A DNA stretch of 64,000 nt from CAZPXH01 sp964591085 (GTDB lineage Bacteria > Spirochaetota > Spirochaetia > DSM-27196 > CAZPXH01), in contig CAZPXH010000011.1 in the NCBI GenBank assembly GCA_964591085.1, positions 23,076 through 87,075 of the forward strand, in the 5' to 3' direction. Position 1 is the first letter of the stretch, and every line of letters starts with the position of its first letter. This document shows, one piece after another, positions 53,511 to 62,270 of this stretch. A model generated the notes under the pieces. That model was not told the origin of the DNA, did not search any database, and worked only from the letters and a program-made list of their open reading frames with translations. Both the position numbers and the translations under genes were made by a program.

Positions 53511-54294
53511 CTCTCCAGAACTTCAGGTTCTCTTCTTCAATCTCTGCGCTTGTAGGCATCTGGAAAAAGTGCGTCTGTTGCTGCCGAGCAAACATGAACC
53601 CATGCCGGATGTAGCGGTAGCTGATCCGGTTGAGGTTGGCGTCCAGGGCCAGAGACTTGCTGGGCTTGTTGGGGTTGGCTTCAATCTCCAGGATGGCGTC
53701 CCTCAGCTTGGAGGGATGAAGGCCCGCAATGGGTGGCGGCATCAGCGGATTGGCGCTGAAGTCTTTCAGAAACTGCTGCGCGTCAAACTGCAGCTGGGTG
53801 TAAAACTGCGCGGGGACTGCGCGCAAGCCGCCAGGTGAAGTGACATCAATGCCGAAATCCGTGAAGTTCAGCTTGGTCAGCACGAGCATTCGCAGAGGTG
53901 CTATTTCTGCGTAGATCCGCAGGAGCCCCTGCTCACGGACCTGGATATCGTGCGCTTCCGCGAAATCCAGTTGGAGGACCGCTGCCTCCGGGGTGGTCAG
54001 GTAGACGTGCTTGATCAAATTAAAGTCCAGGTGCTCAACAACCCGGTAGACGCTGATGAATTTGGTAGCTTTGGGGCGCCCGTCGTCGTGGGGAACCAGC
54101 CCGTCCAACCCATACTGCACGTCAAAGAAATCGTTGCGGAACTCGGTGTCCAGCTCTGCAAAGATGACCTTGCCGTCATAGTAACGCGTGGAGCCGCTGA
54201 CGTAGTGGCGGGCAAACTGCTCGTAGTTGTACTGAGACGCGACCAGCGCTTCGTTGGGATACAGAATTGCGTACAGATGTGGTTCGTAGGTCAT
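53503..54294 (-). CDS. Conserved-looking protein of unknown function
   Basis: 263 aa, soluble, no signal peptide or TM segment. Aromatic-rich N-terminus (YEPHLYAILYPNEALVASQY) followed by mixed alpha/beta sequence (VIFAELDTEFRNDFFDVQYG, HVYLTTPEAAVLQLDFAE). No known family. ATG 54294 lies 3 bp after the stop of hppA, so it is cotranscribed with the pyrophosphatase. Its 3' end just touches the decayed segment. Confidence 0.75.
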   Translation of the reverse strand: MTYEPHLYAILYPNEALVASQYNYEQFARHYVSGSTRYYDGKVIFAELDTEFRNDFFDVQYGLDGLVPHDDGRPKATKFISVYRVVEHLDFNLIKHVYLTTPEAAVLQLDFAEAHDIQVREQGLLRIYAEIAPLRMLVLTKLNFTDFGIDVTSPGGLRAVPAQFYTQLQFDAQQFLKDFSANPLMPPPIAGLHPSKLRDAILEIEANPNKPSKSLALDANLNRISYRYIRHGFMFARQQQTHFFQMPTSAEIEEENLKFWRAM

Positions 54295-54297
54295 GGA

Positions 54298-56361
54298 CTA
54301 CCCCCAGTATGCTCGCAGCAATGGCGCGATGACCAGTGAAACAACGGCCATCAGCTTGATCAGAATGTTAAGCGATGGGCCGGCGGTGTCCTTGAAGGGA
54401 TCGCCCACCGTATCTCCCACAACACTGGCCTTGTGGGCCTGTGAGCCCCTGCCTCCGGCCGCTCCGCCTTCAATCATCTTTTTGGCATTGTCCCAGGCAC
54501 CGCCGGAGTTGCTCATGAAGATAGCGAGGACCACACCGGAGGCCGTAACACCGGTCAGCAGCCCCATCAGCATGTCTATGCCGCCGAGAAAGCCAACAAG
54601 CACCGGCGTAAGCGCGGCAATGAGACCGGGGAGCATCATTTGCCTCAGGGCAGAGGTGGTGCTGATGTCAACGCAGCGCGCGTAGTCCGGCTGCTCGGTC
54701 TCGTCCAGAATCCCTTTGCGCTCCTGGAACTGCCGGCGGACTTCCTCAATCATCTCAAAGGCAGCGGTTCCAATGGCGTTCATTGCAAGCGCGCTGAACA
54801 GGTAGGGGATCGCGGCCCCCAGGAGTATTCCGACAAGGACCGGCACGCTGGTGAGGTCCACCACACCGGCGCCGGCCTGCTCCCGAAAGGACGTGAACAG
54901 GATTATTGCTGTGAGAGCGGCGGAACCAATGGCAAAGCCCTTCCCGATTGCTGCAGTGGTGTTTCCAACGGCGTCCAGGTCATCCGTGATGTCCCGCACC
55001 CGAGAGGGAAAGCCAGCCATGACCGCAAGGCCACCGGCGTTGTCCGCAATGGGACCATAGGCATCAACCGCAAGTTGGATTGCCAGCGTGATCAACATTC
55101 CAAGCGCGGCAATGGCAACGCCATAAAGACCGGCAAGGAGGAAGCTGCTAAAGACAGCTGCGCCAATCACCACAATGGGGGCGAAACTGGAGAGCATGCC
55201 CATGCCCATGCCGGTAATCAGCGTGGTGGCCGCTCCCGTCTCACTAGCGCGGACAATCGCTTGCACCGGGCGGGTGCCCGTGCCCGTAAACCACTCCGTG
55301 AGCATGCCGATTCCAACGCCCGCGGCCAGTCCAATGATGGCCGAGATGTAGACCGGTACCGCGCCCGCTTCGGCAAAGCCGGGCATGGGACCAATCACAA
55401 ACCAGGCCAGCGGGAAGGCAAGGATTGCAGCAAGGATTGCCGCGCCAAAGGTGCCGAAGTTCAGGGCCCGCTGCGGTGACTGACCTTCCCGCGCCCGCAC
55501 AAACGCCAGGCCAATGACGCTGGCGAACACGCCCACCGCGGACAGCAACAGCGGGAAGACCAGCAGGCGTATCTGGTGGCCGGCATCCACCGCCACGCTT
55601 TGGGAGAGAATCATCGCGCCAATGAGGGACCCGACAAAGCTCTCAAAGAGGTCCGCGCCCATTCCGGCAACATCCCCAACGTTGTCACCAACGTTGTCAG
55701 CGATGGTGGCCGGGTTGCGCGGATCGTCTTCCGGAATTCCAGCCTCCACCTTTCCAACCAGGTCAGCACCGACATCTGCGGCCTTGGTGAAGATGCCACC
55801 GCCAACGCGGGAGAAAAGCGCAATGGAAGAAGCACCGAGGCTGAAGCCGCTGACAATTGGGAGGGTGATAGTACGAATGGTCTCCGAGTCAGTACCAAAG
55901 ATGGCGTTGGACAGCAGGAGGATGGCAACCACACCAACCAGCACCAGACCAACCACGCTCATCCCCATCACGGTTCCACCAGAGAACGCCACCTGCAGGG
56001 CCGGATTCAGCCCGGACTGGGCGGCGTGTGTCGTGCGGCTGTTGGCGGCCGTTGCAATGCGCATTCCTACGTAGCCGGCAAGACCAGATGTCAGCGCGCC
56101 GGCAACGAAGGAGAGCGCCTGGAGGCGGAGCGCACCAACGTTGGCTATGGCAAGGAAGGCTCCGACGAGAACCACGAACGGAACAAGCACGCGGTACTCG
56201 CGGGACATGAATGCGATAGCGCCATCAGAAACAAAGCCGGCAATCCGGCGGAGCCGTTCATTCTCCACCGGTTGCCGGAATACCCAGCGGGCCTTGATGA
56301 TCGCCACGAAGAGTGCGAGAAGGCCGCCGGCGAACGCGGCCCACAAACCAAACTGCAGCAT
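54298..56361 (-). CDS. hppA: Membrane pyrophosphatase, K+-dependent type
   Basis: About 687 aa with around 16 TM helices. PPi-binding loops: GGGIFTKAADVGADLVGKVE, DDPRNPATIADNVGDNVGD, and DTVGDPFKDTAGPSLN near the C-terminus. The K+-dependence position reads GNTTAAIGKGFAIGSA with Ala rather than Lys, so it belongs to the K+-stimulated group, which pumps Na+ and/or H+; the ion cannot be settled by eye. Two ATGs exist. TACTGT (56369-56374) lies 7 nt before ATG 56361 but only 1 nt before ATG 56367, so I use 56361. Confidence 0.94.
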   Translation of the reverse strand: MLQFGLWAAFAGGLLALFVAIIKARWVFRQPVENERLRRIAGFVSDGAIAFMSREYRVLVPFVVLVGAFLAIANVGALRLQALSFVAGALTSGLAGYVGMRIATAANSRTTHAAQSGLNPALQVAFSGGTVMGMSVVGLVLVGVVAILLLSNAIFGTDSETIRTITLPIVSGFSLGASSIALFSRVGGGIFTKAADVGADLVGKVEAGIPEDDPRNPATIADNVGDNVGDVAGMGADLFESFVGSLIGAMILSQSVAVDAGHQIRLLVFPLLLSAVGVFASVIGLAFVRAREGQSPQRALNFGTFGAAILAAILAFPLAWFVIGPMPGFAEAGAVPVYISAIIGLAAGVGIGMLTEWFTGTGTRPVQAIVRASETGAATTLITGMGMGMLSSFAPIVVIGAAVFSSFLLAGLYGVAIAALGMLITLAIQLAVDAYGPIADNAGGLAVMAGFPSRVRDITDDLDAVGNTTAAIGKGFAIGSAALTAIILFTSFREQAGAGVVDLTSVPVLVGILLGAAIPYLFSALAMNAIGTAAFEMIEEVRRQFQERKGILDETEQPDYARCVDISTTSALRQMMLPGLIAALTPVLVGFLGGIDMLMGLLTGVTASGVVLAIFMSNSGGAWDNAKKMIEGGAAGGRGSQAHKASVVGDTVGDPFKDTAGPSLNILIKLMAVVSLVIAPLLRAYWG

Positions 56362-56415
56362 TAGCATTACAGTATCATCACAGCAGCCGGGCGGGGGAAA
56401 GCCTTCGCTGTTTTT

Positions 56416-57873
56416 CTATCGAATTTCTCCCTGGCCGAGGGCAAATGCCTCCTTGCCGTCAAAGCGGATGAGATGCTCGGTCTTGATGAAGTCCAAACCG
56501 GCCTCCGCGATGTTGCCCAGGAGCTTCACCACGTCCTTGTGCTCAACGGTTCCTTTGGTTCCGTAGAAGCGGCAGCGCCAGTGGTCCGTGCAGAAGGTTT
56601 CCGGGAAGCCCTCGGGCCACACCTTCTGCCCGCGGTTGGAGATCATCCGGATCTCCAGGCGATCAGTACTGATCTTCTGCAGCGCCTCGCCAACCTGGTC
56701 CGGGCTTGCATCCTTCCAGTCCAGGAACACGTCTACGCCAACCACCTCTTTCTTCTCCGGGCGCTTGAAGGTGTCGGTGTACTTCAGCTGCTTGCGCTCA
56801 ATCTGGGAGTACTCAACCGGCGTGAGCTTCTGGGGCTTCTGTCCGATGCGCTCAATCACGGCGTCAGCAAACTCCCGGGTCCCCACCTTCTGCGTGCTGA
56901 TGTTTTCCTTGTAGATGTCGTAGGTGTGGATGCCGTCTTCCATGGTCTTCAGCCAGGCATTGTGCGCCCTGGTGGCAACGTCCGGTTGACCAATGTGGAC
57001 GAGCATGAGAATGCTGCCGAGAAAGAGACCGGACGGGTTGGCCATGTTCTGGCCCGCTCTTCGCGGAGCGGAGCCGTGTATGGCCTCAAACATCGCGTAG
57101 TCCTCACCGATGTTTGCACTTCCGGCAAGTCCAACGGATCCGGCAATCTGCGCGGCAACGTCTGAAAGGATGTCTCCGTACAGGTTGGGCATGACCACCA
57201 CGTCAAAGTTCTCCGGTGTGTCGGCGAGCTTTGCTGCGCCGATGTCCACAATCCAGTGCTCGTTCTCAATGTCCGGATACTCCGCAGCAACCTCATCAAA
57301 GACCTTGTGGAAGAGTCCATCCGTGATCTTCATGATGTTGTCCTTGGTGAAGCAGGTCACCTTCTTGCGGCTGTTGGCCTTGGCGTACTCAAAGGCATAT
57401 CGAACAATCTTCTCAGATCCCGGGCGGCTGATCAGCTTGAGGCACTGCGCCACCTCCGGCGTCTGCTGGTGCTCGATTCCGGCGTAGGTGTCTTCCTCGT
57501 TCTCACGGATGATCACCACATCCATTCCCGGATGCTTGGTCTTCACGTAGGGCGCGTAGGCAACGCAGGGGCGAATGTTTGCGTACAGACCCAGGCTCTT
57601 CCTTGTTGTCACGTTGAGGCTTTTCACTCCGCCGCCCTGGGGCGTGGTGATCGGCGCCTTCAGAAAGACCTTGGTCCGCCGCAGGCTGTCCCAGCTCTCC
57701 GGGGCAATGCCGGAGGAGATGCCTTTCGCGTAGACCTGCTCGCCGATTGCAATTTCCTCAATGTCCAGTTGTGCGCCTGCTGCCTGGATGATTCGCAGGG
57801 TAGCGTCCATGATTTCCGGACCAATCCCGTCTCCGCGCGCTACCGTTATGGGCGTGGGTGCGCCGTCTGCCAT
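56416..57873 (-). CDS. icd: NADP-dependent isocitrate dehydrogenase (Rickettsia/alpha type)
   Basis: 485 aa decarboxylating dehydrogenase giving 2-oxoglutarate. TVARGDGIGPEIMDATLRI starts the fold; substrate residues lie in SLNVTTRKSLGLYANIRP, IRENEEDTYAGIEH and FTKDNIMKITDGLF; the metal/cofactor region is VVMPNLYGDILSDVAAQ and EAIHGSAPRRAGQNMANPSG. A C-terminal extension of about 140 residues (from about VGVDVFLDWKDAS) marks the long alpha-proteobacterial/Rickettsia-like form, not the E. coli type. Start fixed by AGGAGG upstream of ATG 57873. Divergent from the DUF2141 gene. Confidence 0.93.
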   Translation of the reverse strand: MADGAPTPITVARGDGIGPEIMDATLRIIQAAGAQLDIEEIAIGEQVYAKGISSGIAPESWDSLRRTKVFLKAPITTPQGGGVKSLNVTTRKSLGLYANIRPCVAYAPYVKTKHPGMDVVIIRENEEDTYAGIEHQQTPEVAQCLKLISRPGSEKIVRYAFEYAKANSRKKVTCFTKDNIMKITDGLFHKVFDEVAAEYPDIENEHWIVDIGAAKLADTPENFDVVVMPNLYGDILSDVAAQIAGSVGLAGSANIGEDYAMFEAIHGSAPRRAGQNMANPSGLFLGSILMLVHIGQPDVATRAHNAWLKTMEDGIHTYDIYKENISTQKVGTREFADAVIERIGQKPQKLTPVEYSQIERKQLKYTDTFKRPEKKEVVGVDVFLDWKDASPDQVGEALQKISTDRLEIRMISNRGQKVWPEGFPETFCTDHWRCRFYGTKGTVEHKDVVKLLGNIAEAGLDFIKTEHLIRFDGKEAFALGQGEIR

Positions 57874-57937
57874 TGGTGGTTCCTCCTGTGGGGATGTGTT
57901 GTGTGAATGCGGCAGAGCTTACCATACTCGCCAATCC

Positions 57938-58462
57938 ATGCCGAACGCTCGGGTCATGCGCCGCGCAGCGCTTGTTGCGCTGCTAACGCTTGCTGCAGCG
58001 CTTGTCATACCGCAATCGGCAAGCGCCCAGGCCACTGCCGCTGACGCCGAGCAGGCCGGCGACACCGGGAGGACAAGCGTGACCCTCACCATTGAGTTCA
58101 GCGAGCTTCGGAACCGGGATGGCCAATTGCTCATCCTTGTGTTTGGTGGAAACGATGGCTTTCCGGACCAGCCGGAGGCCGCAATCTGGCAGGGAACGAG
58201 CCCGATCACATCCGTGCCAATGCGGGTCACGGTTGAACTCCCGTCAGACCACATACCGGCAGAGGTAGCCGTCAGCGCCGTCCACGATGAAAACGCAAAC
58301 GGCACAATGGATACCAACTTCCTCGGCATCCCGCGGGAAGGCTTTGGGTTCAGCGCAAACCGGGAGCTCTCCCGCCTTCGCAGGCCCACCTTCATCGACG
58401 CCGCCATCCCGCTCCCGCAGGACGGCGGCGTGCTTTCGGTGAGAGTTCGCTACCTCCTCTGA
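57938..58462 (+). CDS. Secreted DUF2141 family protein
   Basis: 174 aa. Signal peptide (about residues 1-30, VALLTLAAALVIPQSASAQA). The mature part matches DUF2141: VTLTIEFSELRNRDGQLLILVFGGNDGF, VAVSAVHDENANGTMDTNFLGIPREGFGFS, with the diagnostic D-N-G-D/M-D and G-P/REGFG blocks. Periplasmic or exported; function unknown. ATG 57938 or ATG 57956. TACCAT lies 12 nt before the first. Convergent with the HtrA-like gene. Confidence 0.82.
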   Translation: MPNARVMRRAALVALLTLAAALVIPQSASAQATAADAEQAGDTGRTSVTLTIEFSELRNRDGQLLILVFGGNDGFPDQPEAAIWQGTSPITSVPMRVTVELPSDHIPAEVAVSAVHDENANGTMDTNFLGIPREGFGFSANRELSRLRRPTFIDAAIPLPQDGGVLSVRVRYLL

Positions 58463-58475
58463 CGCGCAGACAGGC

Positions 58476-59486
58476 TTACCATCGGCGCCAGCGTCCCTGC
58501 GCTCCGGGTCTGCGGCGCTGCCCATGTCCGCGTCCGTGGCCATGACCGTGGCCCGGACCGGCATCAGCGTCTGACCGCCAGCGCGGAGGAGTGCCGAGCG
58601 TGACCATCACCTCGGTGACGCTTCCCCCCCGGAGGATGCGCAGGCGGACCTCCATGCCCGGCCGGATTCCCGCGAGCGCGGAAAGCAGATCCCGCCAGTC
58701 ACCGGTCTTGCTCCCGTCAACAGACAATAGGATGTCCCCAACCCGGAGTTTGCCGGCAGAAGGGCTTTCATTCTCCACGGCCACAACTACCAGCCCGCGT
58801 TCCTGCGCGGCGGTATCCGCGTCCGAGCCCAACTCTACCGGCTGGGTCATCAGTCCAAGGTAGCCGCGTTGCACGTCCCCGTGCCGGGACACATAGTCCG
58901 CGGTATCGGCAAGCACAGACCACGGCAGGGTGGTGCCGCCAAGCCGCGGGACATCCCCCGCATTCATGCCAACCAGCTGACCGCTGTCTGTGACCAGCGC
59001 TCCCCCGGAGTAGCCGCCCGGGAGACTCGCGTCCACCTCAATCCAGACCGGGACCTCCCTGCCGGCTGCCGACTGCCAGGGACCGCGCACCGCGCTCACC
59101 ATTCCCAGGGTTGCTTCCACATCAGTGCTGCCGCCCCGCGCTGGCCTCCCCAGGACCAGGACCATGTCTCCCGGAGCAAGGGTCTCCGGCCCGGCTATCT
59201 TCCGCTCAGGCACCGCCACCGGCTTGTCCAGCGCAAGGACTGCAAGGTCCAGGGATCGGTCCAGACCGAGCACCGTTGCCGCGTGCTCTGTCCCGTCAGC
59301 CAGGGTCACGGTGATGCCGTCTTCCCGGCGGCGTTCCCGGAAGGGGCCTATGGCAGTGACAACTCGGTTTGCGTCCAGGACAAGCCCTGAGGATCGAGCA
59401 TCCCCCGATTCAACCGTCACCACGGACGGCGCGGATGCTGCTGTGAGGGCCCGGAGGTCCTTGGACAGGTTCTGTAGGTTCTTCAT
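58476..59486 (-). CDS. HtrA-like trypsin-fold PDZ protein lacking the catalytic His
   Basis: 336 aa. No signal peptide or TM helix, so cytoplasmic, unlike classical DegP. A trypsin-like domain (about 15-200) keeps the Asp in DRSLDLAVLALD and the Ser in LPGGYSGGALV, but the segment that normally reads TNAHVV is VVTAIGPF, without His. A PDZ domain follows (about 205-300: RGYLGLMTQP, VGDILLSVDGSKTGDW, GMEVRLRILRGG). The last 25 residues are Gly/His/Arg-rich. Probably not a standard protease; may be a binding protein or a zymogen-like pseudoenzyme. Preceded by TACCCT 7 nt before the ATG and by a palindrome, after the LuxR gene. Confidence 0.8.
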   Translation of the reverse strand: MKNLQNLSKDLRALTAASAPSVVTVESGDARSSGLVLDANRVVTAIGPFRERRREDGITVTLADGTEHAATVLGLDRSLDLAVLALDKPVAVPERKIAGPETLAPGDMVLVLGRPARGGSTDVEATLGMVSAVRGPWQSAAGREVPVWIEVDASLPGGYSGGALVTDSGQLVGMNAGDVPRLGGTTLPWSVLADTADYVSRHGDVQRGYLGLMTQPVELGSDADTAAQERGLVVVAVENESPSAGKLRVGDILLSVDGSKTGDWRDLLSALAGIRPGMEVRLRILRGGSVTEVMVTLGTPPRWRSDADAGPGHGHGHGRGHGQRRRPGAQGRWRRW

Positions 59487-59493
59487 GACGGAG

Positions 59494-59499
59494 AGGGTA
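59494..59499 (-). promoter_or_regulatory. Predicted -10 box of the HtrA-like gene
   Basis: TACCCT on the minus strand, 7 nt before ATG 59486. There is no recognisable -35, which fits a promoter needing an activator bound at the adjacent palindrome. Confidence 0.45.
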
Positions 59500-59521
59500 G
59501 GGCCAGGCTGCGGACCGGACT

Positions 59522-59539
59522 ATGGCACCTTGGTGCCAT
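59522..59539. promoter_or_regulatory. Perfect palindrome, candidate LuxR-type operator
   Basis: ATGGCACCTTGGTGCCAT: perfect 8-bp arms with a 2-bp centre. It begins 3 bp past the stop of the LuxR-type regulator and is centred about 44 bp upstream of the HtrA-like start codon, close to the -42.5 position usual for LuxR boxes if the transcript is leaderless. No T-run follows, so a terminator is unlikely. Confidence 0.5.
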
Positions 59540-59541
59540 GG

Positions 59542-60249
59542 CTACAGCGCCAGCAGGCCCATTCGCGCGGCTGCGGTCACCGCCTCCGTTCGGCTCTGCA
59601 CGCCCAGGCGCGCGTAGATGGCGGAGAGGTGGTGCTTGACCGTCTCAACCGATACGTCCAGGGCAAAGGCAATCTCTTTGTTGGCGAGGCCTTCGGCCAC
59701 CAGGGACAGGACCGCCTGTTGGCGTGATGTCAACGGAGAGCTCTCTTCCGCGTCCAAGTAGACCGCAAAGTCCGCCGGATCTGTGGGGTCCCCGGGCTTC
59801 GTGGGATCCGGGAGGTCCGCCGGGTCATCGGCATCCACTCCGCGGTCAGCAAATGAATCACTGCCGGAGTGCCCGGCCGGCCGCGCTACCAGCCCGTTCC
59901 GCGCAAGCAGCAGGAGGGCACGGAGGAGCTCAGAGTCCGGTGGAGAGCCAAGGGCAATGACGGTGCTGTCCCCCTTGCTGCTGATCCGCCCTCCGAAGTC
60001 GGCTGCGCCCGGGGACTCCGGATCAGCGCTTGAGAGCCGGATCACCGCCCGGTCCCGTGAGTCCCAGTTGTCAGGCACCACCACGTCTATGGCAAGGACA
60101 ATCGATTCTGCCGGCGGATCTGCGGCGGCCGGGAGCCGACCCACCCGCGCCTCGGTAACCAGGAGCCCGCACGCGGTGGCTGCTGAAGCCAACGCGATAA
60201 TCTGCTCCGCGCGAGCAGTGCAAATCAGGACTGCATCAGCTATCGCCAC
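59542..60249 (-). CDS. LuxR-type HTH regulator with degenerate N-terminal domain
   Basis: About 235 aa. The C-terminal LuxR/GerE helix-turn-helix is canonical: LTSRQQAVLSLVAEGLANKE, VSVETVKHHLSAIYARLGV. The N-terminal 120 residues have receiver-like length and strand/helix alternation but no phospho-acceptor Asp or acidic pair, so they are atypical. A Pro/Asp-rich linker (ADDPADLPDPTKPGDPTDPA) joins the parts. No ATG is available; GTG 60249 is used and leaves 38 bp to the divergent GNAT gene. Likely regulates the downstream HtrA-like gene through the intervening palindrome. Confidence 0.82.
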   Translation of the reverse strand: MAIADAVLICTARAEQIIALASAATACGLLVTEARVGRLPAAADPPAESIVLAIDVVVPDNWDSRDRAVIRLSSADPESPGAADFGGRISSKGDSTVIALGSPPDSELLRALLLLARNGLVARPAGHSGSDSFADRGVDADDPADLPDPTKPGDPTDPADFAVYLDAEESSPLTSRQQAVLSLVAEGLANKEIAFALDVSVETVKHHLSAIYARLGVQSRTEAVTAAARMGLLAL

Positions 60250-60275
60250 GGTGTCCCCGGACCGGGTGCTGTTGC

Positions 60276-60281
60276 TACCTT
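60276..60281 (+). promoter_or_regulatory. Predicted -10 box of the GNAT gene
   Basis: TACCTT, 6 nt before GTG 60288; no clear -35. It favours GTG 60288 over GTG 60282. Confidence 0.35.
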
Positions 60282-60287
60282 GTGGGT

Positions 60288-61319
60288 GTGACAATCCGGC
60301 GGGCAACAACCAACGATGTCTTTGATATCGCTCAGGTGCACGTGGATACCTGGCAGGCAACCTACGATGGTCTGCTCCCGCAGTCCATGGTTGACGGTTT
60401 GTCCTACCAGCGATCCTCGGCGCAGTGGGCCCGCGTGTGGTCCCGCCCGGACATGATGCTGTGGGTAGCGCAGGCACCCTCCGGTGACATCGTGGGGTTT
60501 GGGTGCGCCGGAGAAGAGCGGGGAAGGGATGCAAGCTATGACGCCGAAGTCTACGCTATCTACGTCCTTCCGGATCATCAGGGCAGCGGCACGGGCCGCA
60601 AGCTCATGGCGGCAATGGCCACCGAACTCTACCTCCAGGGCCTCAGAACCCTGCTGGTCTGGGTCCTGGCGGAAAACCCCTACCGCCGCTTCTATGAGAG
60701 CCTCGGCGGCACGGAAGCGCGGAGCCAGCGAATGCTCCTGGCCAGCGGCCTGCTCACGGAAACCGGCTACGCCTGGAAAGAACTTGGTCCACTGATCTAC
60801 GGGGACCGAATCCGCGTCACGGAAGGTCCACCGCACGGCGAGGCGGAGGCGCTCCTTGCGGAAGTAGGGGAGGATCTCCGCCTCCTCGGCATCCGGCACT
60901 GGAGCGAGCTGCCCACCGCCTCCCGGGACGGAATCCGGGATCTGCAGACTCTGGAGCTCCGGACCGATGCCCGCCTCACGGGATTAGCCGTTCTTGGTCA
61001 GCAGTCCGGCGGGCTCCTCCGCAGGGGCGGCAACCGAGCGGAACTGCTCAGCGTGGCCGTCACACCCCGGGCGAGGAAACAGGGTTTGGGAAAGCAGCTG
61101 ATGATAGCGGCTGAGGAACACGCTCGCCGGCTTGGGGCACGAGAACTCAGGGCGCGTGTTGACCGGGACAACTACCTGCTTGGAGGCTTCTTTGAGCGCT
61201 TCGGTTATCGCGCGCTTGAACCCCAGACCGTGCCGGCGGACGATGCCGCCGGCGCCGATGCCCGCGCTAATGCCGCAGCGCACGAGCGGGAGATACGCGT
61301 CTTCACCCGCAGCCTCTGA
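60288..61319 (+). CDS. Tandem GNAT acetyltransferase
   Basis: About 343 aa with two GNAT folds. The first (about 1-165) shows IRRATTNDVFDIAQVHVDTW and the acetyl-CoA loop VLPDHQGSGTGRKLM. The second (about 170-330) shows LSVAVTPRARKQGLGKQLM (loop RKQGLGK) and YLLGGFFERFGYRALEP. Both pyrophosphate-binding loops look intact, so both may be active. Acceptor unknown. Divergent from the LuxR gene and convergent with GDPD. Confidence 0.87.
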   Translation: MTIRRATTNDVFDIAQVHVDTWQATYDGLLPQSMVDGLSYQRSSAQWARVWSRPDMMLWVAQAPSGDIVGFGCAGEERGRDASYDAEVYAIYVLPDHQGSGTGRKLMAAMATELYLQGLRTLLVWVLAENPYRRFYESLGGTEARSQRMLLASGLLTETGYAWKELGPLIYGDRIRVTEGPPHGEAEALLAEVGEDLRLLGIRHWSELPTASRDGIRDLQTLELRTDARLTGLAVLGQQSGGLLRRGGNRAELLSVAVTPRARKQGLGKQLMIAAEEHARRLGARELRARVDRDNYLLGGFFERFGYRALEPQTVPADDAAGADARANAAAHEREIRVFTRSL

Positions 61320-61334
61320 GCCGGAACCGCTTCC

Positions 61335-62270
61335 CTATGGCGCCTGGGGTACAGGACCGGGATCACGGCCAAGGAGGCGCATAGCGATGTCCGGCCGGTC
61401 CGTGATGATTCCTTGTACCCCGTCATCGATCATTTCCTGGATGGCCTCTTCCGTGTTCGGCGTCCAGCCGTGGACATCAACGCCCCGCCGGTTGGCAATA
61501 CGCGCAAAGCGCGGACGGATCACGTGAAGGTTGCCAAAGCGATTGGGGACCTGGAACGCAGCGGCGGGGCTGCGGTAGAAGCGGCCAAGGAACAGCAGGT
61601 TCAGCGTGAAGAAGCGGCGAACCTCAGGCTCCACCGTTGAAGTTGCAGCGTGGGGCCAGCGCTCGCGGAAGGCGTACATCGTTTCTGCGTCAAAGCTCGC
61701 CACCAGGGTGCTGTCCCATCGATCGTACTCATCAATGAGCTCGGCCAGCTTCTCAACAATCGGCGGATCCGCCTGCTTGATCTCCACGTTGATGCGGATA
61801 TCGGGGAATTCCAGGAAGACCTCTTCCAGCGTGGGGATCACAACTCCCTGCCCGCGGTAAGGGTAGGTTCGCTCGTCTTCCGGCACGTGATGCGGCCAGT
61901 GGTAGGCGGCGTCCAGCTCCCGGAGTTCGGCGAGAGTGAAGGAGTTGACCGGCCCGCTTCCGTTGGTAGTGCGGTCCACGGTTAGGTCATGGATAACCAC
62001 CAGGACGCCGTCCGAGGTGGAGGCGATATCCAGCTCAAGGACGTCAACGCCCATTGCTGCTGCGCCGCGGAAGGCCACCAAGGTGTTGTCCGGCCACAGG
62101 TGATTGCCACCCTGGTGCGCGATCACAAGGACATCGCCCTCCGCGGGCGGTGCAAAGAAGGGGTGGCTGTTCAGCGGCTCCCGCCGCTGGGCCGGGAGTG
62201 CTGCGGTAACGAGCACTGCCAGCGCTGCAAGGAGCACGGCGTTGCGCCGCACGGTTCTACCTGAATTCAT
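61335..62270 (-). CDS. Secreted glycerophosphodiester phosphodiesterase
   Basis: 311 aa. A signal peptide (about residues 1-28: RNAVLLAALAVLVTAALPAQR) directs it out of the cytoplasm. GDPD motifs: HQGGNHLWPDNTLVAF (usually HRG...PENT; here Gln replaces Arg), ELDIASTSDGVLVVIHD, NVEIKQ, and WTPNTEEAIQEMIDDGVQGIITDRPD. Releases glycerol-3-phosphate from deacylated phospholipids. Start ATG overlaps the DUF368 stop by one base (TGATG). Last gene of a HAD-DUF368-GDPD unit. Confidence 0.9.
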   Translation of the reverse strand: MNSGRTVRRNAVLLAALAVLVTAALPAQRREPLNSHPFFAPPAEGDVLVIAHQGGNHLWPDNTLVAFRGAAAMGVDVLELDIASTSDGVLVVIHDLTVDRTTNGSGPVNSFTLAELRELDAAYHWPHHVPEDERTYPYRGQGVVIPTLEEVFLEFPDIRINVEIKQADPPIVEKLAELIDEYDRWDSTLVASFDAETMYAFRERWPHAATSTVEPEVRRFFTLNLLFLGRFYRSPAAAFQVPNRFGNLHVIRPRFARIANRRGVDVHGWTPNTEEAIQEMIDDGVQGIITDRPDIAMRLLGRDPGPVPQAP

